Shown: piece after piece, positions 34,889 to 47,173 of the stretch | Position numbering within the stretch: position 1 is the stretch's first letter | Layout of the letters: every line of letters begins with the position of its first letter | Assembly: GCA_014529385.2 (NCBI GenBank) | Contig: CM043942.1 | Coordinates: 32,921,969 to 32,985,968, forward strand | Reading direction: 5' to 3' | Length of the DNA: 64,000 nucleotides | Source of the DNA: Adiantum capillus-veneris | Taxonomy: Eukaryota; Streptophyta; Polypodiopsida; Polypodiales; Pteridaceae | Notes under the pieces: generated by a model | The model's database searches: none | What the model was told of the DNA's origin: nothing | The model's input: the letters and a program-made list of their open reading frames with translations, nothing else | Position numbers and translations under genes: made by a program

Positions 34889-36022
34889 CCTTGTAGTGCT
34901 TCAATTTGTGATAAGTTATACATCCTTACCATTGCAAAGTCGGAAAAGGTAGATAACTTTTGAGATCCACATTGTTGCTTACTTGCCCAATGGATTGAAG
35001 GACTATTCTTAGCCGTGCTTTTAAAAGATCTTGGAAAAGGTTCATATTTGTGCAATCAAAAGGATTAGGTCTCCACAATTCCAAAAAAATGAAAATCCTT
35101 TCAAATAATCTCAAATGCATGAGTGAAGGGTGACTTTAGGAAATAGAAAGCCCCATGAAAGTGGAAAGTCAAGAGAATTTTCATGTCCAAATAAAGAGGA
35201 GGTCGAATGTGCACAAATATATTTTTATTTTCTTGCATCTTGTTTTTCTTCTTCATTACCTTTCATTCAGCATTTCTTCTCTTCCTTGTACTATGTAGGC
35301 AGTGAACTTCATTTTTTGAAGCCAAATATGTATCTAGGATTTTCAAAAATAATTATGCTTCTGTTCCAATTCTACCGGCTCTGTATTTTTTTCCAAATAG
35401 TTAGATATTTTTTAAAAACATAGTTTGTTATAATGAGACAATGGTTAACACATACGAACTTAAGTACAATGGGAATCATCAATATCTTTTTGAGATAAAA
35501 AATCTATTAGACCTTTTGGCTCTTATAACCCTATTTTCTTGTGATCAATAGCCTATTTTCTGTACACTTTTCTACTTTCCTTGTTCGATGTGGATGTAAA
35601 TTGTCATAGACAAAAGGAAAACTATAACTTTCACTTATTCAAAGACCATCTCAACAATTCAACGCGAGGAAAAACGTCCTCATTTGTTCTCTTTTCTTTG
35701 TTTGTTCCTATAATCTATACATAAATGAGGTCTCCTAGAGATGGTCTATGCGTAGCCCCATTTTTGTAGAAGATTTATTTTCAACACTTTTGTCCTTTTT
35801 TTTGGATACCCACACACGTACATCGTTCGGTGTCATAGGTTGGCTTTGACCTCGAGCAGGCATTCATTGCTAAAGTTTGGCACTTATCTTGTGATTAAAA
35901 ACCATATTTAGGAAGTCAGAAAGAGGAATTTAAAGTATTAAATTGCTTGGCCTCCCTTGTGTGAGTCAAAAAACCATATAAGAGCTTGTTTTTAAATTAA
36001 CATCTACTTCTATCTTCACGAT

Positions 36023-36023
36023 T

Positions 36024-36076
<53 letters not shown>
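36023..36076. repeat. (GA)n microsatellite
   Basis: About 27 GA units with one interruption (GAGAAAGAG). Confidence 0.95.
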
Positions 36077-36080
<4 letters not shown>

Positions 36081-36257
36081 ATTAGGTTTCATGGAGAATA
36101 ATTACAAAAATCTTGGCATGGCACATGCCTATGCAAAGTTCACATTCTGATTTATGGTGTTCATGTGCATGAAGTATTTTGGAAGCAATTGTGAGTAGAT
36201 GCTACACAATTTATATTTTAATTTTTCTCTGGTATCTGTATGACAGAGTTCTTTGAT

Positions 36258-36567
36258 ATACTCATGTTGAGGCTGATGCACCTATGGATGAAAAGGACGT
36301 AATCGTCCTAATGTTGGTGACGACACATCCATACATGACGAATAGTCCTGATGATGCAATGTATGCAGATAGCCCTAAGGAGGCTAGTACTACCAGATTT
36401 ACGTAGATTTTGTCAACATTTGTACGTCTCATGTCCGATCGGTTAGTATCGAGGCCCGACTTAGTAGCTACAGTGGGAGCATTTGCAATAGGGATAGTCA
36501 GTTCTACGGTGACCGACTCCAACATGACGCTTAGTGCAGCTATGCAAACCATAGAAAGATGTCTATG
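36258..36567 (+). other. Possible degraded coding segment, unknown
   Basis: The plus frame reads VEADAPMDEKDVIVLMLVTT, continues with one TAG (36404-36406) and on through FVRLMSDRLVSRPDLVATVG to a stop. The opposite strand is also open (36262-36624, 120 codons). It lies between two direct repeats of about 60 bp. I recognise no family, and it may be chance. Confidence 0.25.
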
Positions 36568-39187
36568 AGCTTTGTATGCACGCTCTAGTGTAGATTTGTA
36601 TGCTATGACAATTTGCATCCACATTGAAAATTAAATACAACTTTTCTACTTTCCTTGTTCAATGTGGATGTAAAATTGTCATAGACAAAGGAAAACTATT
36701 GGATGAAAAATTTTAAAAATCTGCTAAGTTTTGGAAAGCAACATTGTGTAGATGCATAGTAGGGGTTGGCTAAGCAAGGAAAGGCATACAACATTCATTG
36801 TGAGATAGCATCAGAAAGCTTTGTTACGATGATTGCAACACAGGATCTGAATTGTTGGGTATAAATTTTGTCCTGAAGGATAAAAGATTCATCAATCCAG
36901 TTGACATTGTCATAAATATAGAGATCTTAGCCACCAATGACCTTGGGTATTTATAACTACTTTATTTGAAGAATATGCACAAGTTTGAAAACGTATACTT
37001 GAAGATAATCTACACATACTTCTAACTTTTTTTGAGTGCATAATGGAAGAAAAATTCTATGTGGAAGAGAAGATCTTGTTTCACCTTTTGGGACTTGTAT
37101 CAAAATCATAGTTATCACTTTTGCCTTTGAATGGAAATGTAATTTATTATCTTGAAGGGTGACATTTGCATGCTCCTTTTTTCGTTAGTACTTTAAAATT
37201 AAACTCGTCCAAATTCTTGCCATATCCAAGTTAAACCCACAGTGGTTTCTTACATATAGTGCCCCTACATCAAATGAACACTCAACTTAGAGAAAGAGAA
37301 GCTCAAGAGCATACAACACATTGTGTTACTAGTGTCAATTTACAAAGACACGAGCGAGAAAGCATCCTCGAGATAAAATGCACCAAAGTAGCAAAAGATA
37401 TGGTTAATTTCCTACAAGTACAAGGATGCTTAAAACATTGGAGTAATCCATAAACCTACTTATCTATGAGATTGTTTATAGTCTCATGTCCAATAATGCA
37501 TACTTAAATTAGACAGTTAAAAGAGCATCACTACAATACAACAATGAAGTACTCTTAGATTTCATGAATGCTTAAATGCAAGCCCATCTATATAGTTGGC
37601 TCTAATTCACGCAATACCATCTCCATACACTTTATAAGTACATTGCTTAAATTGAAAGCCCAAATACTCATCACCAACACAAAGGCAGGCTAGAAGCTTC
37701 ATTGCCTTGCATTGAGAACTTAAGAGAGCACATGGATTGACCTTGGGTAAATGGAACTCCTGTTGATGATGTTGGTCCCATAGAATCCCTTCTCACTCAT
37801 CATTGTCAATTTCATTGTAATTTGTAATATTGCGAGGATATAGTAAAGGGTTTATTCACAAACAAGTGTCATCCATGGAGAAGAAAGCGGTTGACCATGT
37901 AAATTTTGTATTGAAGTGGTCATGCCCATGTAATTCATAGTGATGGGTCTAAGAGGAGGTGCCCATAAGCTTAGGTATGCAAGTTTATGCTGCAGGGCTT
38001 TACCTAGTAGCCCATCCTACCTCCTAGAATGGGTGTGACAAGGAATACAACTCTACACCAAATCCTTGGTGTTTGTAAAAGCATACCCATGCCCAGACAT
38101 TATGCCACCTCCCCTTAGGCTCTCATACTTCTCCTCTAGTGGGTTATCCTTTTGTGAAGCCAACCTAAAAAATCAAAATCTTGAAATCACAAAAATCTCC
38201 TTACATCAACCTATTACTGCAGGCACAACCTCCTTTTAATGTGTGGTAAGCTTCAAACCCTTGAAATCACTTGGCCTTCAACAATCACATTATCATAGAA
38301 ATCCCTCTTTAGGCAGACCGTGTTTAGGTCGGGCAATGACGACGCCATCACTACTATGTAGTAAGCTACTGAATCTGAATCTTGATCAAAAGCAGCTGCC
38401 AGTCTCCTGTGTCCATTGTACTTGTAATGAAGTAGTTTAGCTCAAATATGATATTTGTAGTGTCTAGTTCTTTTCACAGTGATGGGATATTTTGGAATTT
38501 ATGTGATTTTATCATTAAAACTATTATTGAAATTGATGTAATGCTCACAACCACAAGCGTCTGCCAACTTTTGTAACAGCATGCCAATGGTCTAGTATTT
38601 ACCCTTCCGATGGAGCCAATTTCCAGCCAATCAATTGGTTTGCAATATCAGAAGTATGCACCCTGAGAGGTGGCCACGAATGCACACCCAACTCCTAGCA
38701 TTCTTCAACATGAGCCCAATGGGCAAGCAACACTTGTCCTATCAATTATCAAAGATGTAAGGGTCACTCTACTTCTCACTCTACTAGAGAGAGAAGAAGA
38801 AGAAGAAGAGAAGAGAATTTTAGCGTCGTAGGAAACTATCCCAAGAGACCTTAAAGATCTATCCGACGGGGAGAGAGAGAGATGATAACGAGGCAGTTCC
38901 CTTGTGTAAAACTCTCAATGTATAATAAATTGAGCTGCTACGAAGGGATGTCATGATAAGGTGGTCTCCTTGTACTGTATAATACATCAGTCCTCCATCT
39001 CCACATGCACATTTCAGAAACTAGATGGCATTACATCTTAAAAACATACATTGGCCTGCATAGCCCCCCACACAGCAAAGGAAAAACCTTAAGGGGTAAT
39101 TCCGTGCCCTACATGGATGCTAAAAATATAAATAGAAGGCATACAACGTGGTTGCATTTATACTCACCAAACCACTAAAGAAGCCCT

Positions 39188-42100
39188 TCAAGGTACTTGC
39201 AGTGGAGGCAACCAGCTTGTCATTGGAGACAAATTTCTATTCACTAAAGTACCATTATGCAACCAGAATGTCTCTCTTGATTGATGAAATAGCCTGACCT
39301 TCCGCTGAAGCTCCCATAGTATACCCACCATGGCAGTACAGCCTTTATTTTCTGGACCATATACAAAGAGACACCTTACAACTCGCCCACGCGCCAACAT
39401 CCTCTCGATATCTATATCTGAAAGCATAGCATTGTGCTTAGATCATAAAATTTAAATATAGCCTCATAAGGTGAACTACAATAAAGGCTCGAACATTAAA
39501 ACAGAACAAACAATCACGTGACACACATACATTGCTAGATGGAATCCAGGAAAAGCCCAGATTCACCAACAAAAGGAAAGTGCAAATCATAAATTCATAG
39601 TGGTCATCCACAGGACAATGTAACCGTCAGCTTCACAATGCGTAATTTCAATTCAATACTATTAAAGTCATCAGTGCCCAAGAGACTGACCTCTTGGGAG
39701 TTTTGAGGAGCAAAAGATCATTCCAAAAACTCCAAATAGACCACAAAGCCCAATAACGGACCAAGGCAAAGAAGATGGTAGCATCCCTAGAAGGCTAGGA
39801 CGGCACACCGAACAGCCAGAACCACTTCCCAAAGGGGAGAGAAGGGAATCTAGCACGAACGCAACTGGAGATGCCCAAAAGCAATTTCTAAGAGGAAGGA
39901 CAGAACCAAAGCAAATGTACACAAGTCTCCTCCAAATGTTAACAACATGAACATGTTACATCCTGCATCCGCCTACTGGCAGCACTCCAACAAGGCATCA
40001 CCATAGGAACAAACGTTCCTTAAAGAGGAAGAAGACTTTTCTATATGGTGTAAGACATTTGCACCACCAAGCATCATTTTTTGCATATGCCACTACCAAT
40101 TGCATCTCTCTGATACCCAAGAATGTGACTGTACCTTGGTGCTAAGCTGGAATCTGAGAAAAGGAATCCTCACAAAGGTTCCAATCAGCCAATCTTTCTT
40201 GCGCATCCAAACAAGGAATCGGCAGAAAGGGTTGAAGCTAGAGAGAGAAATGAAAATGAAATGATATATTAATGTCTTCAAAAGGCCAAAATGACCTATG
40301 AGACCATCAGATACAAAGTGGTGAATCTAATACAACGTCTGAAGTACAAGTACAAAAAGTACTGAAAGTAAAAATGAAAACTGAAAATGAGTGTGAAATG
40401 TGAAAAATGTAGAATAGGCCCTCAATGACAATCTGGGTGTCGTGCTAGAATGCCTCTGATCCTCTGTTGGAGTCTCCGTCGATGGAGTGTGCTCCTGTGT
40501 CTCGGTCGTGGTCGTCTCGATCTCCCGAGCTCAGTCGCCCTGTCAATGAGGGTGCCTCTCGTATGAATGCGGGTACAACCCTGTGCTGGTGGTTGGTCTC
40601 TTGGCTCCCTCGATCCAAAGAAGTCTGTGATCTGTCTCTGCGACTGTCGTGCTCCATGTCTCCTCAACAGACTATCTCTATGTCGGTGTAGCTCAAGTAG
40701 ATATAAGCCAAGGCATCTCTGATCCTGATACCTCATGACTCTATCTAGGGGTCCAAAACCCTCCCTGAATAAGCAATGGAAGCGCCCTCGTATCTCATAA
40801 TACACAGTGCAGTGGCATATGTAGTGTAGCTCTGTCTCTGGCTCTCTACCGCATAGTTGACATATCCTAGACTCCAGCGGTATCCCTCTGAATCTACCCG
40901 TCTCAATCTCCAGCTGGTGTGAGGATGTGCGAATCTGACCAATAGCACATCGCAGACCATGAGACAAATGAGTGTCCATGTAGCTCAGACGAGTCACAAA
41001 CCCATCTCCCGAAAGTTGGAGAAGGTGCTCTTTGTAAAAAGCCATCTTCGTGCCCAACTCCTGCATCGGCTCTACCCATGTCCTCCTGGTGTCCAACTGT
41101 ATTAGATCCTGCCAAATGAGTCTAGTGATCTCCGTCCGTGTGACTGGCAGGGAGGGTGATCTATCCATGCTGAGACCATGCCTCTGAAACCATGAGGTCA
41201 TCTGCGCATACCAACATGATGCATCTCCTTGCATCGCTAACTGTCTAGAAGACTCAAGAGCCAATCTAGTATATCTGCCTCTATGTGTATCCCATAGACT
41301 GTGCATAAAGGACACTGATCTAGTAAGAGCCTCAATCTCAATAGGAGGGGCGGCTACCTCCGCTCGAATAATCGCATGTGGTACGGAGGCCTTGGCTCTA
41401 ATCATCCGGGATATCATAAATACCAAGGGTCTCTCCATGTTCCTCCAACTGTCATGATTCACAGATGGTCCCCAAACTTGGACCCCATAAAGCATAGTTG
41501 AAGCAACCAAAGTATCAAAGAGCCATAGCTTTGTTCGTGGTTCTTGAAACTGAACCTGCGAACACATCCTCTCTAGCCCTCCCAATGCCGCATAGGCTCT
41601 GGACAGTCTAGTCTCTGCTTCTCTCCTCATAGTAAACCTCAGTCCCGTGAATACCACCCCCAGATATGTATATTCATTTGTGTACTCCACAGTGTCCTGA
41701 CCATATACGAGTGTAGGTGCCGATCTCTTGACCCACTGTGGTGTGGTGTTAAACACCATAACCTTGGTTTTACCAAGGTTCACAGACAGTCCACTATCCT
41801 CTGCAAAGTTGTGCAATGCATCTAACTGTCTCTGCATGCCCTCTGGCGACTCTGATATCAACACAATATCATCAGCATATAATAATAAAGGGATCCATGT
41901 CCCTCCTAGCTGAGCGCCTCTGTCACCCTCTCTGTCAATGTAGTCAGAGACCTCATCTACATACATACCAAAAAGTGTAGGGGACAAAGGACACCCCTGC
42001 TTCACTCCCAATAGTGGAATGAACAATGTCAAAAATCCCCTCAAGAGTGCGTACCTGGCCAGTCACTGAGCCGTATAAAGCCATGATCCCCCATATGATC

Positions 42101-44393
42101 TCTGTGGGTACTCCCAACTTCAGTAGCCTGTGCATCAATCTGGCCCTCGGCACTGTGTCAAATGCTTTGCGGAAGTCCACAAAGCAACAATACATCCGTC
42201 TCCCATGTGCCCGACCCTCCTCAATAATGGCTCTGAGTGTAAGAATATGGTCCAAAGTGGAGAAACCCCTCCTGAATCCAGCTTGTCCTGCTGCTCGTAT
42301 GCCCTCATTTTCTGCCCATTTACTCAGTTGTTGTTCAAGAATGGATGCATACAACCGTGCCAATGTGTGCCCTATCATAATAGTACGGTAGTTCCCTGGC
42401 ACAATGGGGTCCCCTGCCTCGAAGAGAGGTACAATAGTAGATAATCTCCAGGACTCGAGTAGTCCCTCACACATGACACGGTTAAACAACCGCGCAAGAA
42501 CCTCTGACAGTAAATCTCTAGCAAGTATCAAGAGCTCTGCCACCAAACCATCATGATCATATGCTCTCCTAGTCCTCATCTTGTCAATGGCGTTCTTCAC
42601 CATCTCAGTAGTAAAGAAGGTACTAGTGGCTGGACATGGTTCTAGAGGGTCTGGTAATGGTGGTTGCCCAGGTACTGTATATAATGATGCTGCATACTAA
42701 CCCCAAATCTCGGGAGAGGTAATCACTGGAGGAGGTGAGTGCTCATGGAAGAGACGCCAGGCCTCACCTGAATCTCGACTCAAAAAGAGCTGATACAAAT
42801 CACATTCCATCTGGGCTGAAAAGGCCCGCTTCTTCCGTCGCACTAAGCGCCGAAGGGCAATCCGAGACTGTCTATATGTAATGACTCCAAGTATAAGCTC
42901 GCTCTGAATCTGAACTCTCATCTCTCTGCATTCCTCATCATACCAACTATTCTGAGGCATGTTCCCAAAATGTCTTCTCTGATCTGGTTGAGTGTGTGGG
43001 TATGCCTCTGCTGCTGCAGCCCCATGCAAGATCTCCGTCAATAAAGTGGTGATCTCTTCCACTGTATATACAGGCTCGGCTGCCCACATCCGTCTGTAAA
43101 TTTCTTCCACATAAACTGAATCCGTCTCTGGTGTAAAAGTATACCGTGTGTGTGCAATCCTCCGTGGTGTCTGAGAGGCACTATAATGGAAAGAGACTGA
43201 AAAAGTCAGGAGAGCATGGTCCCCTGCTACTCCAACAGGCCTAAGACCCACACTGAGATCCTGAATATTAGAGATGAAGCTCGGTGAAGTCATGACATAG
43301 TCCACCGCACTGGCCCCATGTCTGTGTGGAAAGCATGTGAATTCCCCAGACGAAGGAAAAATCTCTAGACCATTAAGTATGGCCAGACCATGCGTAGTCG
43401 TCATCTCCATGAGGTATCTCCCATACTCTGTGTGCTCTCTATCCTGTGAGTGTCTATCAAGTCCCATCTCCGATATATCCATCTCTCTAAGCATCTCCTC
43501 CGAGGTATCATAAAATACCGTTTGGGAGTTGGCCGTCCTGGCATTAAAGTCTCCCAAGAGAATGATATCTCCATCTCTAGAGAACTCCCATATGTCATCA
43601 TCAAGTATAGAGAAAGGGGATTGCCCTCTAGGTGAGGTATAGACTGATGTGCTAGGGGGAAAGTAACATATAGCAATGTATAAGAATCTGCCTGTCTCAG
43701 CTCTCAGTCTCACCCACATGTATCTCGCCTGGTCATCTCTCCGGACAATCTGTAATAGCGACTGCAACTCCTCCTTGAATAAGACTGCTACCCCTCCTGA
43801 ACCTCGACTCCCATGCTGGGATCTAGCGTCTGGCCGACAAGCTGTCTTCCATAAATAACCAGTCACATTTGGCATCAACTGTCCAGATTTTTGATGTGTC
43901 TCTGAGTAAAAGACAATGTCTCTATCTCTGAAGCTATCCTCAAAGGCACCCACATCCAGCCTATATGATCCATTACAATTCCATACCGCCATCCGGAGTG
44001 TGGTCCCATATGTCTCGCACCGTCATGCTGTGCGTTTTTCCAAAACCACTACTTTCCCTCCTCTATAAAAGGCAATTTTTCCCTTCTCCCTTGCTGCCTT
44101 GATCTCTGGCATCAACTCTTGCATATGTGCTATTTGTGCTAAAGTAAGGTCATCCCCCATAAATATTCCAGTTTTCTTAAGTGCTGGTCTCTTCTTCAGG
44201 AATTCCTTCCTTGTTTCCAAAGTCGGGAAACGCAAAATAAGTGCTTTCTCTTTGACGTTTCCCTTCTCATCCACTCCCTTTTTTCCTACTCTCCAAGCAC
44301 CTGTGTGCATAGGTTCCGGGATGCCCATGCACTGCAAGAGTTCCTTCACTTCGTCTTCTACATTCTCGGTGTCTTTGATACCAGTAATACGCA

Positions 44394-44441
<48 letters not shown>

Positions 44442-46435
44442 CCATATATTGAGAGAGTTTGACCTGCAACCCTGCAGTAACCCCTAACCATGGTGCGCCC
44501 TAACCCTAACCCTATCTGCTGCAGCATGCCCCTATCCTCTGCCTGCTGCAGTCCGCCCTAACCCCAAATTGCAGCACACGCTGTCCTGCCTGCATCACCT
44601 CTGTTTAACGCATGCATAAACCTGCAGCGCTCATGAACAACAGCCCGCTGATCCTGCTGCTTACCCACGCGCTGCTGCAGACACTTTTCGTGAGTGTCAT
44701 AGCATTTTTGCTGCGGCTGTCCCCTTCCGCCCGCCCACATCCTCCTTCGCCCCGTCCATACAGCCCACCCTCCGCTGAGTATTCTTCAGAGGCCTTTAAA
44801 ACGGAGACTAGGGAGTCCCATTTTAAGCATGTAAGAAATCTGGAGGAGAGCTCAACCAGTTGGAGGATTGGCAACATATACAACACTAGCCTCTCTCCCC
44901 ATTGTTGCCTATCAGTGACCTCCCTTTTACAATCATAAGATGGCCATTAGTGAGAATGTTGTGAGGCAGGCATGGCTAATCCAATATATCCTTAGATATT
45001 GGGTCCTTTCTCAAGGCCTCTTGAAACTAGCTTTTCTCACGCAAGATGCTCCAGGTAAGTGATGCAAGCCACATGCCTCCTCCAGCTATTATGGAAATCC
45101 TCCAATACTCGCTCTTAGAACAGGAATCTAAGCATTAGCCCTTATTTCTCTTGGCCTTTATCTCACACGAGCTTCCACGATATTCCAAGTGCTTTTCCAC
45201 ATCAGGTCTAAAGACCCCTGTTTCAATATTTTAGACTCCTTGTAGTGATAATTCACCGCTTATCTTGACATTGACATCAGTTAAATATCCGATAATGCTA
45301 ACTGAATTGAACAGCAAACACATTTTAGACGACTCTCTCTTCTTTTGGCTGATTCATTTTTACAGAAGACACTAGAGTCATATTTTTGGTCCCCGTTGCT
45401 TCCTTCATGATCATTAAATATAGCGGGCTTGCTAATTATCATCTGAACACCAGCCTACATCCTTACCTGGAATGGATTCCAAATAATCTAGCAGCTCCTT
45501 GCTGATTCGGCTGGATGGCCATTTTATGGAAAATTCCCGATAATCAATAACGTTCTGAAACGGCAACTCCATCTCATCTGACAAGATGACCGGGACACAT
45601 TCCTGAGAAACAAAACCTTCACTCATTAAACGTGAGAAAAGCTTGCAATGAATCAACCAGACTTCAAAACAACAAAAAATTTCAGGAAAAAACAACATTA
45701 TCAAAGAGTAGATTCTGTTCTATCATGACTTCGTTCCCTTTAAACTGCAGAAACAACCTATGCATGTTAGAGCTTCCATCATTGGACAGCTCTTTCCCAC
45801 TTGCTAGGCAACATGTTCCAAACAATTAGTAGTCCTTGCAAATAAAGTCTTTTCCCTCTCAGAAATTAATATTGATAGACTCAGTGCCCATGTCAGTGCC
45901 AATCTTTCTAAATTGGCTAAACTAAGACTCACCATTCAAAGTCAGTGCTCAAAAAAAGAGGTATTGCAAATGAGGTGCTCACAACAAAAAAGGATTCATA
46001 GAAACGAAGTGTCCACGATGATTCGCCACGAGGAGCTAAGCAAAACTTGGCATTGCGAAGATGCTCAAAATACTCTCTTCTACCCAACTTTTTGGGGCCA
46101 CTAAAAGCCAATTCTGGAGCTTCCAACTGCATGGAAATATTAAAAGTGAGTGTAATTCTTAAAATCTTCAAGTTTAACTTTTTTTTTCCAAGTTTTTGAA
46201 TGTACACCTTTTCAGGAAACATCTGAGAAAGTTGTAGAAGGTGAAGACGTCCAGCTTTTCCTTGGGCGCGTCCGAGGAAGTTAGCAAGATGCTTCCGTTG
46301 TGACAACTGTATTGGCCTGACTGTATCTTCTAGTGCTGCTGCTGCAGATGATATGCTGTCATCCACATTGCCTGGAATTAGCACATCTTTCCAAGTGTTG
46401 AAAGCACTAGTCCCACGCTTATCCGTTCGGTCCCC
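39188..46435 (-). CDS. Exostosin/GT47-like glycosyltransferase, 3' exons
   Basis: Four exons with GT/AG borders whose phases join: 46208-46435 (DRTDKRGTSAFNTWKDVLIP to LSQMFPEK), 45983-46126 (LEAPELAFSGPKK, NAKFCLAPRGESSWTLRFYE), 45467-45602 (ECVPVILSDEMELPFQNVID, FSIKWPSSRI, ESIPG) and 39188-39417 (IERMLARGRVVRCLFVYG, LWELQRKVRLFHQSRETFW, stop TGA at 39188-39190). LAPRGESSWTLRFYES and the C-V-P-V-I-L-S-D block are hallmarks of the exostosin domain. Plant members are Golgi type II glycosyltransferases acting on cell-wall polysaccharides, but the substrate here is not predictable. About 245 C-terminal residues are visible without stops. Upstream exons were not found and would lie at or beyond the E2 insertion. 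The last intron is 6 kb because of LINE insertions. Confidence 0.85.
39660..40231 (-). pseudogene. Old LINE relic: C-terminal zinc region
   Basis: Minus-strand frames read EETCVHLLWFCPSS, the typical Cys/His motif at the end of plant LINE ORF2, then RYWALWSIWSFWNDLL, the tryptophan-rich tail seen in the same proteins. Stops and shifts are frequent. It lies in the last intron of the exostosin-like gene and abuts LINE 1, which seems to have inserted into it. Confidence 0.72.
40422..43992 (-). pseudogene. LINE 1 ORF2: endonuclease, reverse transcriptase, zinc motif
   Basis: APE-type endonuclease 42700-43992: WNCNGSY, YSETHQKSG, LLGDFNART, VDYVMTS and GDHALLTF carry the metal and catalytic residues in order. 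One in-frame TAG (42697-42699) follows. Reverse transcriptase then has CCFVDFRKAFDTVPRARLM (about 42190), QGCPLSPTLFGMYVDE (about 41990) and YADDIVLIS (about 41870). One frameshift lies near 42010. The C-terminal CQLCGREPETELHYICHC (about 40820-40880) is the LINE zinc motif. With only one stop and one shift this copy is young. Target-primed reverse transcription in the nucleus is the expected role of the protein. Confidence 0.92.
44023..44469 (-). CDS. LINE 1 ORF1-like protein, Ser-Leu repeat at N-terminus
   Basis: 148 codons: a start near 44469, then (Ser-Leu)n encoded by the (GA)n tract, then HVRITGIKDTENVEDEVKEL and FPTLETRKEFLKKRPALKKT, ending VVVLEKRTA. The V-R-I-x-G-I strand and the charged C-terminus recall the RNA-binding domains of L1 ORF1 proteins. 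It stops 30 bp before ORF2, the normal LINE order. The microsatellite suggests that the true N-terminus was replaced or that the element is 5'-truncated here. Confidence 0.6.
44397..44439. repeat. (GA)n microsatellite at LINE 1 5' end
   Basis: About 21 GA units, read as Ser-Leu on the minus strand within ORF1. Confidence 0.95.
44471..45466. other. Intron remainder between LINE 1 and exon 3
   Basis: The first 300 bp are GC-rich with CTGCAG-type repeats and a short CCCTAACCCTAACCCTA run (about 44500). The rest is ordinary AT-rich intron. No coding signal. Confidence 0.55.
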
Positions 46436-46636
46436 CTGTTGATGAGCCAATACATCAGTAAACAGCCCAAAGAGCTAAATGAGTAAAAAGTTCCTGAAGA
46501 TTTTCATTTAGCCTTCTTCAAAATGCATCTTGCACGCATAAGGTTTCCAGTAAGCATCTTACAATTAGATGATTGTATTGGCTTCTGTTCTTGCACTTAT
46601 AAGAGAAACTTCACATATATCTCATAATATTAAGTA

Positions 46637-46799
46637 TGAAACCGGCCCGTAGGGCGGTAGGCTTTGGCTTTCACCCGAAATTCTTTACTTTAGACACACA
46701 CAAAGAGAACGTGCAAAGGAAACCTGCGACGGGAATTAACACTTAAGCACACACACAGCTCGGAAGCTAGAATGCTCTGAGCAGACGCCGACAACCTAT
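46637..46799 (-). repeat. E2 3' LTR, outer part
   Basis: The plus strand starts TGAAACCGGCCCGTAGGG, as does the 5' LTR at 59092, and breaks off at GACAACCTAT where copia 2 begins. Confidence 0.92.
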
Positions 46800-47159
46800 A
46801 CATCTCTGGCTGCTTCACACTTCAAGTTGTACGGCTAGTATGGTCCGGGTTGGCCACCCATGTCATGCACTTAGCCTAGGGTCACATGTGCACATTGCAC
46901 ATGGTCATTCCTTTTTCCATTCACCACACCCACATTGGATGGTTTTATACCTTAGGGTATTTTTCCCATGAGGGTCGTGAGGCCTTTTATCTCATGAGGT
47001 CGTGGGGGCCTTGGGGCCTAGTATATATGCTAGGCCACCCCACATGTATTCATTATCTTTGTACACTTACGATAGTAGAGAGGTTCCATTGGGAACCCGT
47101 TTACCCACTCTCTCTCTATCCCAGCGTTGGCACTTTCTCTCTCTCCATCGCCATTCTCA
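46800..47159 (+). repeat. 5' LTR of copia 2, missing first 10 bases
   Basis: From ACATCTCTGGCTGCTTC it matches the 3' LTR closely. TATA-like AGTATATATGC at 47020. It ends CCATTCTCA. Confidence 0.93.
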
Positions 47160-47161
47160 CA

Positions 47162-47173
47162 TGGTATCATCGC
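47162..47173 (+). other. Primer-binding site of copia 2
   Basis: TGGTATCATCGC lies two bases after the LTR. Its first eight bases match the initiator tRNA-Met site and the rest has diverged. Confidence 0.8.

Larger units (their letters stand above)
34889..39187. other. Gene-poor AT-rich region
   Basis: About 4.3 kb between the SDR gene and the last exon of the exostosin-like gene. It holds a (GA)n tract (36023-36076), a direct-repeat pair of about 60 bp (35569-35627, 36640-36698) and short GAA/GA runs near 38785 and 38872. Except for the uncertain frame at 36258-36567, nothing looks coding. Confidence 0.6.
40232..44470 (-). mobile_element. LINE 1, nearly intact L1-like element in an intron
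   Basis: Non-LTR retrotransposon in minus orientation, lying entirely in the 39418-45466 intron and in the same direction as the host gene. It has an ORF1 remnant (44023-44469), ORF2 (40422-43992) and a 3' tail with the TTTTGGCCTTTTGAAGACATT motif (about 40262-40285). Ends are approximate; no target duplication or clear poly(A) was found. A related copy is split at 19434-21884. The GC-rich stretch 44500-44790 may be its 5' region. Confidence 0.85.

Noticed and set aside
37259-38440. Short plus-strand frames of 60-65 codons
   Set aside because: Isolated, AT-rich, without domain or splice context.
44605-44938. Opposite-strand frames of about 100 codons in GC-rich intron sequence
   Set aside because: No domain and no splice context. 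Probably LINE 5' region or chance.
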